Shown in pieces: positions 57,593-64,000 of a stretch of 64,000 bases of DNA (positions are counted from its first letter, which is position 1; each line of letters opens with the position of its first letter). This DNA comes from Gammaproteobacteria bacterium (GTDB lineage Bacteria; Pseudomonadota; Gammaproteobacteria; Pseudomonadales; Pseudohongiellaceae). The translations under genes were made by a program, and so were the position numbers. The stretch spans positions 1-64,000 of the forward strand of contig BPDI01000004.1 in NCBI GenBank assembly GCA_019654215.1, in the 5' to 3' direction. The notes beneath the pieces were generated by a model, which saw only the letters and a list, made by a program, of their open reading frames with translations, was not told where the DNA came from and ran no database searches.

Positions 57593-59356
57593 ATGCACAA
57601 ATTTAGGTCAGCTCGAATCCGTATTTCTCTAATATTCTATTTGTTCATGGTGGGGATTCTGAATTCGCATTCTATGCCCAGACCGATAACGAAATTTTCG
57701 AAGGATTGAGTGATGTCACCAACGAAATGTTGGAATCGCCTCCTCCACAAGACTGGTTAATCTGGCGAAGAAATTATGCTAGCTATGGACACAGTCCTCT
57801 CAGTCAAATTACTACTGCAAATGTTCAAGATCTGAGTTTAGCTTGGGGAAATTGAGCTGGAAAGTGGGCCCAATACTCCAACACCATTGGTGCATGATGG
57901 CGTGATGTATTTGTTGAGTACCAGGGACACTCTATTGGCAATGGATGCTACTAATGGCAATGAACTTTGGCGCTATCGCCACGAATCAAGAAGCACTGCT
58001 AGTTCCAAGATTGGTATTGCTTTGCATGGCAATAAGGTTTTGATGCCTACTGCAGATCTCCATGTGGTTGCACTGGATAATAAGTCCGGTGAAGTACTTT
58101 GGGATACTAGCATTGAAGCACCACCGCAAGCCGGCCCTCTACCTTTTGCGCTAAGGGGTGCGCCAGTTGTTGCTGGAGACACTCTAGTGCAAGGAGTGAC
58201 TGCTACTATGGTACCCGGGGGGGGCTTCATCGTGGGACTTGATTTGGATTCAGGCGACGAGGCCTGGCGATTTCATACAGTAGCCAGACCTGGTGAAGAC
58301 GGAGGTAACACATGGAATGATATTCCTTTAGAAGAACGTAGTGGTGGTTCAGTTTGGGTGCCAGGATCTTATGATGTAGAACTTGATTTAGTTTATTTCG
58401 GTTTAGCACCTACCTATAACACAGAACCATTATTACGGCCGGTGGATATCGAAGGTGTCTCTAATGACGCGCTTTATACTAATGCTACAGTGGCATTGCG
58501 GCCCAGCACTGGTGAACTTATTTGGTATTTTCAACATATAGCTAATGATCAATGGGATCTCGATTGGGTTTATGAAAGACAATTAGTTGAGATTGAAATT
58601 GAAGGTGAAATGCGCAAGGTGGTACTTACTGCAGGTAAGATGGCTTTATATGACGCGCTGGATGCCGCGTCTGGTGAATACTTATTTTCCATCGATTTGG
58701 GATTGCAGAACATAATTACTGCGATTGACCCAGAGACTGGGGCAAAAACCATTAGTCCTGCTGCGACGCCCAATGCGGAAGAAACTCATCTTCTTTGCCC
58801 ATTTGCCAATGGCGGAAGGAATTGGCAAACCGCGAGCTACAACCCAGATTCGAAAATCTTGTTACTACCGATTGCTGAAATTTGTATGGATGCGGGACCG
58901 ACGGGCCAAGGTGGCATACTTTCAACTGGGGCAGCGATGCGAGCTATGCCAAGCCCACTGGCGGGAAGCGATGGTAGGTTCGGTCGTTGGCAGGCGATAA
59001 ACTTAGAAACTAGAGAATTAATCTGGAATCATCGCGAAGTTGTACCACCTACCAGTGCAGCTATCTCCACCGCAGGTGGTGTAGTGTTCTTTGGTGCTTT
59101 GGATGAATCCTTTAAAGCACTTAACGAAGCTACCGGGGAAGTTCTATGGGAAACAGACCTGGGTGATATTCCCGCATCGTTTCCAATTACCTATCAGGTT
59201 GGTGATACTCAATACATCGCAGTGGCTATTGGCACGCCGACGATTAATGCGAATGTGTGGATAGGTGTGGTCGATGGTTTCTTAGGTGGTGAAGATAACG
59301 TAATCAGAAATCTTTCTCGCAATGGGCCAGCGCTTAAAGTTTTTGCGTTAAAATAG
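57593..59356 (+). CDS. Secreted PQQ-dependent dehydrogenase, short type, N-terminus frameshifted
   Basis: ATG 57593 with GAGGA 7 bases upstream starts a hydrophobic leader (RIRISLIFYLFMVGI). Indels near 57665 and 57855 are needed. NEMLESPPPQDWLIWRRNYA and SYGHSPLSQITTANVQDLSL then begin the propeller, and 57887-59356 is intact: ALRPSTGELIWYFQHIANDQ, DAASGEYLFSIDLGLQNIIT, CPFANGGRNWQTASYNPDSK and GGVVFFGALDESFKALNEAT. It belongs with the 36352 gene (late Cys motif, shorter length). Two sub-types of PQQ enzyme are thus present in the window. A terminator follows. Confidence 0.85.
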
Positions 59357-59368
59357 TAAAGCGAAAGC

Positions 59369-59397
59369 AAAAAAGGCGAGCCTGCTCGCCTTTTTTA
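59369..59397. terminator. Bidirectional rho-independent terminator
   Basis: AAAAAAGGCGAG and CTCGCCTTTTTT form a perfect stem around CCTG. It lies between the convergent PQQ dehydrogenase and PAL-like genes. Confidence 0.92.
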
Positions 59398-59411
59398 TGT
59401 AAAGCTACTAT

Positions 59412-60540
59412 TTATCTGGGAACGAAAGGTCTTCTTACCAAATGGTCTGGATCGGCATCAGGTCTTGGTACTAATTTCTGTGGGCGACCAGCCTGGTTGT
59501 CAGTTCCATACAGATTTCCATCTTCGTCCACCGATAGGGAATGCATTTCGATCCAGAAATCTGGACCTTCTGTTGGAAGGGGCCAGGTATATTCTCTTAA
59601 ACCATCTAGATTAAATTGCACTATCTTGGGTGGGTTTAAATCAGTGACCCATGCATTATCTTCACTAACAGTGATATCCAAAGGCATGCCGAGACCGGTC
59701 CAAGTTGTTACATATTCGAAGCTAGGGTAGGCGTTGGAGTTACGTCGAGCGGTCTGTTGAAAGACTTTTACATTGCGATGATCTCTATCCAGGCGTAGAG
59801 AGATTCATCGGGGCCTAATGCTAAGCTATGAACTGAAGCAAACTGGTGTAGCTCATCACCGCCCTCACCAAATTCGGAATGATAACTACCGTCGGCATTG
59901 CGCACTACGATACGTCGATTATCACCCAGCCCATCGGCAACTAAAAATTTACCGTCTGGTAAGAATGCGACATCCTGCGGAAAGTGATAGTGAATTTCGT
60001 CATTGCCGGCAATATTTTTTTCGCCGAGGGTCATTAATAAATGTTCTCCGTCGTTGGAAAAACATAAATTATGTGGCCAGTTTCATCGATTACCCATACA
60101 TTTTTTTCCTCATCGTAAGGGCTTTGTCTAATTCGATGGGGTCCTGGGCCGTCGGTACCAGTGAACAAATGGTCCCATTGATTCCAAACTTCTAAAACGT
60201 TTCCTTCGCTATCGATTACATAAATGCAGTTGCGCCAAATTCGACCTCGACCCTGCAAAACATTCCAGCCGAGTGATCCAGCAAAGGTTGTGTACTCCGG
60301 TGGAAGTGGATTTGGTAATTCAGTTTCTCCGCGCTGCAGAAAGTAGATTCGGTCTTTAGATTCAACGTGCACGCCTGAGTTTCCACCCCAGGTAAAACCG
60401 TCCTGTGCGAACGGCTTCATCCAGCTTTCAGTAGTGAAGTTATATGGGCTGGGACCTATGATTCCAGTATCCTGAGCAATTGTTGCTGGTACCACTAAAA
60501 TGAGCAGTAATGCGCCTATTCCTGTCTTCAAATGTCTCAT
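59412..60540 (-). CDS. Second secreted NHL/PAL-like lyase, frameshifted, all three zinc histidines present
   Basis: The signal peptide MRHLKTGIGALLLILVVPAT precedes WGGNSGVHVESKDRIYFLQR, whose Arg fits the PAL catalytic position. The zinc histidines appear in GPGPHRIRQSPYDEEKNVWV (codon at 60136-60138), FASVHSLALGPDESLYAW (59828-59830) and IEMHSLSVDEDGNLYGTD (59541-59543). Other blades show FPQDVAFLPDGKFLVADG. Frame changes near 60035 and 59725-59770 are required. PAL cleaves alpha-hydroxyglycine peptides to amide and glyoxylate; bacterial relatives may act on other hydroxylated substrates. It converges on the PQQ dehydrogenase at 57593. Confidence 0.8.
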
Positions 60541-61004
60541 TTTTATTTCCTTTTTGTTCGGATTTCCTGTGAGAATTCGATCATTAAACTGAAAGTATCA
60601 AATCAGATTTGTTAAATGAAGGAGAAAGCGCTGGCGAAGCGAATCTACTACAAATTATTACAAAAGGGCTATCGGAGATCACTACTGGGAAATTTGTCTC
60701 CGGGCCAGAATTTATAAGGTCGACACAGCATCTGCAAGACGATAGCATTTGTTGCTTCCGGAGCGAGTAAAGTGAATTTCTGCTAGGTCGTCTCTCAGGA
60801 TGCTCGAAGTAAATCAGTAATGTAATGGTTCTTGTTAGAGAACTTAGTTACAGAACACTAAAGTTGGTCAGTGAATCATCACTGATTGAAGGTGGAATGG
60901 AGTCTGTGATCGGTAATTAGTTAGATGCCGAAGCCAATGTCGAGGCATGGCATTTCTGATTAGTCGACCTTCCTTAAATTCAGAAAATAAGTATAGGTCC
61001 TTAA
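60541..61004. other. Intergenic region, no gene seen
   Basis: About 464 bases between divergent genes. Short open frames (for example 60624-60722 plus, 60868-61059 minus) lack start signals and family resemblance. It should contain both promoters; no RNA gene is visible. Confidence 0.5.
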
Positions 61005-62402
61005 ATGAAAAAACTATTTCTCTTATTAATTCTTCATTCGTTCTTTGCTGTAAATTCAAATGCAGCCGACACAGGCAATGGCCTTCGACTTACCGCATTA
61101 GACCACTATGTAAATTCGACTGACTCGAATTACCATTATGAAGTAATTAATACTGTTGAGGGTGATGGTTATACAACGTTCATTTTGGAAATGATTTCCC
61201 AGCAGTGGTTAACGGAGGCAGAAGTTAATCTTCCAATTTGGGAACATTTCATGGTGGTGGTCGCTCCAGATGAAATACAAAGTGATATTGGGTTTCTCAC
61301 AATTACTGGCGGTAGTAAATCTAATGATGCTCCCACCGAGGCCCAGGCGACTGATATAAAACGCGCATTAGAAACTGGGACGGTCGTCAGTACTTTGTAT
61401 ATGGTTCCAAACCAGCCACTAGTTTTTATTGATGATGGCAGGCCCCGCACTGAGGACTCGATCATAGCTTATACTTGGGATAAGTATTTGCGCAGTGGCG
61501 ATGAAAAATGGCCTTTGAGGTTACCAATGACTAAGGCGGCTGTGAGGGCCATGGATACAGTTACCGATCTCATCGCGAGCCAGCAAGAAGTAAAAGTAGA
61601 TCAATTCGTCGTGGCAGGTGGATCTAAAAGAGGTTGGACCACCTGGACTACTGCAATCGTGGATGAGCGCGTAGTAGCAATAATGCCAATCGTTATAGAT
61701 ATGCTAAATGTTAGCGATTCCTTTAAGCATCATTTTTCCGTGTATGGGGCGTATTCTCTAGCAGTTATCGATTACGTAACTAGCGGCAATGTAAACTGGA
61801 TAGGCACCAAGGAATGGGATGCACTGATGGATTTGGTGGAACCTTATGAATATCGCGACCGACTGGAACTCCCTAAATTTTTACTAAACTCCACGGGAGA
61901 TGAATTTTTCCTGCCTGATTCATCGCAGTTTTACTGGGATGATTTGGTCGGCGAGAAACATGTACGTTATGTGCCGAATTCCAATCACAGTATGGATGGT
62001 ACAGATATTTTTGACAGTATCGATGCCTGGTATCACGCGATTGTGCATAACGTAAAGATGCCCAGATATTCCTGGAATCTTGCAGATGACGGAACTATTA
62101 CAGTATCTTCGCTGGATGAGCCTTTAGAAGTCTTGTTATGGCAAGCTCACAATCCTAATGACAGAAATTTCACACAGGCAGTAATCGGGCGGGCTTACCA
62201 GTCCACTCCATTAGAAGAAATAGAGCCGGGTACCTATCAAGTAAAACTCAACCCTCCAGAACAAGGATATACCGCGTATTACGTTGAAATGCATTACTCC
62301 AGCGGGATTAGTGCACCCTTTAAGTTTTCTACCGAAGTTAAAGTAGTGCCAGATGTCACAGAATACCAATGGGAATTCACTCCTGATAGCTCGCGGCAAT
62401 AG
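61005..62402 (+). CDS. PhoPQ-activated pathogenicity-related (PqaA-type) secreted hydrolase
   Basis: Intact 465-residue protein with the signal peptide MKKLFLLLILHSFFAVNSNA. TALDHYVNSTDSNYHYEVIN, IPVVIVAPD-like WEHFMVVVAPDEI, FITGGSKS-like LTITGGSKSNDAP, FVVAGGSKRGWTTWTTAIVD (nucleophile Ser in GGSKRGW) and FLLNSTGDEFFLPDSSQFYW, then RYVPNSNHSMDGTDI (catalytic His), define the PqaA family (PF10142), an alpha/beta hydrolase of unknown substrate. In Salmonella PqaA relates to antimicrobial peptide resistance; here only the fold is shown. Confidence 0.9.
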   Translation: MKKLFLLLILHSFFAVNSNAADTGNGLRLTALDHYVNSTDSNYHYEVINTVEGDGYTTFILEMISQQWLTEAEVNLPIWEHFMVVVAPDEIQSDIGFLTITGGSKSNDAPTEAQATDIKRALETGTVVSTLYMVPNQPLVFIDDGRPRTEDSIIAYTWDKYLRSGDEKWPLRLPMTKAAVRAMDTVTDLIASQQEVKVDQFVVAGGSKRGWTTWTTAIVDERVVAIMPIVIDMLNVSDSFKHHFSVYGAYSLAVIDYVTSGNVNWIGTKEWDALMDLVEPYEYRDRLELPKFLLNSTGDEFFLPDSSQFYWDDLVGEKHVRYVPNSNHSMDGTDIFDSIDAWYHAIVHNVKMPRYSWNLADDGTITVSSLDEPLEVLLWQAHNPNDRNFTQAVIGRAYQSTPLEEIEPGTYQVKLNPPEQGYTAYYVEMHYSSGISAPFKFSTEVKVVPDVTEYQWEFTPDSSRQ

Positions 62403-62480
62403 TATTGAGCTAAAACCGAATATTGAGGATACGAATAATTTGGGATTTCTGAACCCTATATCGATTTCTTTGGATAGGAT

Positions 62481-63193
62481 TCAGTCCGAGTAAATTTCAC
62501 TATTCTCTATTATTTGTAACAACTCGGCAGGACTCATGTAAGCTCCGCCTCCCCCTTCGTTGTTTGACGCAGCCTTTAGAGAAGTTGCGAATCGACTACG
62601 AACAAAAAGAGCATGATCGTAACGCTGCCAGCCAAGACCATAGCGAATCAATCTTCGGTCGGTATTTCTTTCAAAATTAATTCGACAATCGCCTAATTGA
62701 CAAAGACCGTCCAAGCAATTCCAAAAAAGGAGCGATCGAGATAGTAAACAGTATGGGAAAGCTCAGGGCCGATGATGCCAACCTGAGCATTAAAGGGCTG
62801 ATTCTGTAATAAGGGGAACATCACGTGGTCCGTCCAGGTGATTATCAATGACAACAATGTAGGTGCGATTCTTGGCTGACCGTAGTAGTGAAGTCCATAG
62901 TGGTCTGGACGATAGTGGAATACCAACATCATCGACGATGAATCGAATCTTGATGTCTTTAAGCTCTGGATAATGACTCAGAGCTAATAAGGCTTGTAAT
63001 TCATAACCCGGCGGCAACTCTTTATTATTACCAAATTCTAAAAGCAGCTGGTCATAGCGTTGCTGTTCGGCAATTTCTTCATATTCTCTGACAACAGAAA
63101 TTTCCGCTGCCTGCACAGCGATTTGCCAGATCAACGTTAAAGTTGTGAGAGCACCGCCGGTAATGGAGCGAGGCTTATAGGACTTTTCTGCAT
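62481..63193 (-). CDS. Secreted protein of unknown function, frameshifted
   Basis: ATG 63193 gives MQKSPISLAPLPAV, a leader that passes by an indel near 63135 into LTLIWQIAVQAAEISVVREY. Then come QRYDQLLLEFGNNKELPPGY, ELQALLALSHYPELKDIKIR, FIVDDVGIPLSSRPLWTSLL and, after a shift near 62800, VGIIGPELSHTVYYLDRSFF. Another shift near 62700 reads GDCRINFERNTDRRLIRYGL and ends DSEIYSD-like ENSEIYSD at 62481. The DDVG.PL..RP.W..LL block resembles a helical substrate-binding or endopeptidase-like region, but I do not recognise the family. Confidence 0.6.
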
Positions 63194-63606
63194 TTTTTGA
63201 CTGTATTGTAAGAAATTTTCAGAAACAAGAGGCTGGTCGCGAAAAGAGTAAATTTTTCCAATAGGAATTCAAAAGAATGTCGATATCAACTAATAGAGCA
63301 GCTCGCGAAAATTACATCTGACGCAGCACACTAACCGGATTTCGAATTGGAATTTTCAGTTCCTCATTAAAGGAAAAATAAGACTATTAAATCGCCATAT
63401 AATGTTTCTAATTATCGTCCATTGGGACAGGGTATGTATCATCTCAGTCTTAATTTTATGACGCTGTCTGCAGCAGATTAGGCTAGGTTTCTGACTACAT
63501 TAATCATTTCGGCGCAGTTTAAACTGCTGCGATTAAGCAACAGTAGGGCAAGTTATTCTACCCCACATGGATTTTCATTCGTTACTTAATCCATTATCAT
63601 ACGTGT
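63194..63606. other. Intergenic region, no gene seen
   Basis: About 413 AT-rich bases between divergent genes with stops in all frames. I see no tRNA, hairpin with T-tail or repeat. Confidence 0.5.
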
Positions 63607-64000
63607 ATGAGACCAGTGCCTGTCCATCTGCTTTCTTTCTGTCTACTTCTAACTCTAAGTTTCCCACTAGTCGCACAAGACCGATCATTTGCCGATTGGC
63701 TTGAAGATCTTCGTGCAGAAGCAATTTCTCTTGGTGTTAGAGAGTTGACCTTAGTCGCACTTGATGAGTTAGAAGCACCATTAGAAAGAGTGTTGGAGCT
63801 GGACAATAGCCAGCCGGAATTTGTTCAGACATTTACGCGCTATTTATCTTTGCGAATAACCGCAAATCAAATTAGTCGAGGGCAAAGTTTATTGCAGCAG
63901 CACGCCGAACTGCTGGAAGAAGTTAGACAGCTATATGGAGTACAACCACATTACCTTGTCGCTTTCTGGGCAGTGGAAAGTAATTATGGTCGGGCCACCG
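63607..64000 (+). CDS. mltB: Lytic murein transglycosylase, MltB type (5' part, cut by the window edge)
   Basis: ATG 63607 begins a signal peptide (LLSFCLLLTLSFPLVAQ). The open frame runs to the window end, 131 residues so far. ADWLEDLRAEAISLGVRELT, ELDNSQPEFVQTFTRYLSLR and HYLVAFWAVESNYGRAT match the SLT_2/MltB family; E in VESNYG is the catalytic Glu. The enzyme cuts peptidoglycan glycan strands to 1,6-anhydro products in the periplasm. The rest lies beyond 64000. No start signal other than this ATG is seen. Confidence 0.85.
   Translation, partial: MRPVPVHLLSFCLLLTLSFPLVAQDRSFADWLEDLRAEAISLGVRELTLVALDELEAPLERVLELDNSQPEFVQTFTRYLSLRITANQISRGQSLLQQHAELLEEVRQLYGVQPHYLVAFWAVESNYGRAT

Noticed and set aside
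60868-61059. 63-codon minus-strand open frame overlapping the pqaA-like start
   Set aside because: No ribosome site, no signal peptide, no family resemblance, and it overlaps the start of a well-supported gene.
1-64000. CRISPR arrays, tRNA or rRNA genes, transposases, integrases, prophage
   Set aside because: I looked for spaced direct repeats, clover-leaf arms and recombinase motifs and saw none; the GH24 lysozyme stands alone.

Overview
The window reads as chromosomal DNA of a marine-type gammaproteobacterium (Pseudomonadota). The grounds are an inference from gene content: many secreted PQQ-dependent dehydrogenases, DUF1592/DUF1552 cytochrome-linked pairs, YceI proteins, a TrmO, an MltB-type transglycosylase and an acetoacetyl-CoA synthetase, with a moderate, slightly AT-rich composition judged by eye. 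I saw no rRNA, tRNA, CRISPR array, transposase or integrase. Most predicted proteins start with a signal peptide or lipobox, so this is mainly a periplasmic oxidation and hydrolysis region.

Layout. 0.5-6.2 kb: a broken YceI-like gene, a secreted ankyrin protein, and a DUF1592 + DUF1552 pair. 6.2-11.7 kb (minus strand): an unknown protein, a cupin, a secreted fumarylacetoacetase-like protein, and a three-gene operon of beta-propeller plus two c-type cytochrome lipoproteins. 11.9-17.8 kb: a PYROXD2-like flavoprotein, a soluble PQQ sugar dehydrogenase, a PQQ dehydrogenase and a YceI protein. 18.0-20.5 kb: a secreted S10 peptidase and creatininase operon. 20.8-27.7 kb: a tri-haem cytochrome, a second DUF1592/DUF1552 module, a PF03640-repeat protein and an orphan gene. 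27.8-35.7 kb: three of four members of an unnamed secreted family, a lysozyme, a cupin, an amidase, acetoacetyl-CoA synthetase and a HbpS-like protein. 35.8-44.1 kb: gamma-carbonic anhydrase, a PQQ dehydrogenase, trmO, two thioesterases, an NHL/PAL-like lyase, a cupin, and an AMP-ligase + CmcJ-like operon. 44.3-46.6 kb: a cytochrome-fused copper monooxygenase of the PHM fold and a partner. 46.7-52.8 kb: a secreted ureohydrolase, a DUF305-LVIVD fusion, the fourth family member and an alpha/beta hydrolase. 52.9-60.5 kb: two tandem PQQ dehydrogenases, another PQQ dehydrogenase and a second PAL-like lyase. 61.0-64.0 kb: a PqaA-like protein, a broken unknown gene and the start of an MltB-type gene.

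How the genes may work together: PQQ enzymes oxidise alcohols or sugars in the periplasm and c-type cytochromes take the electrons, while secreted hydrolases, cupins and lyases process the products. The most interesting lead is a PHM-like copper monooxygenase with every expected copper ligand visible, in the same window as two PAL-like lyases. Together these are the two activities that eukaryotic PAM uses for peptide alpha-amidation.

A strong caveat applies throughout. About half of the genes carry frameshifts, yet the protein continues in another frame with family motifs intact up to a natural stop. This pattern fits uncorrected long-read indels better than true decay, but it cannot be settled from the sequence alone. 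For such genes I give the full reconstructed span and note where the frame changes.
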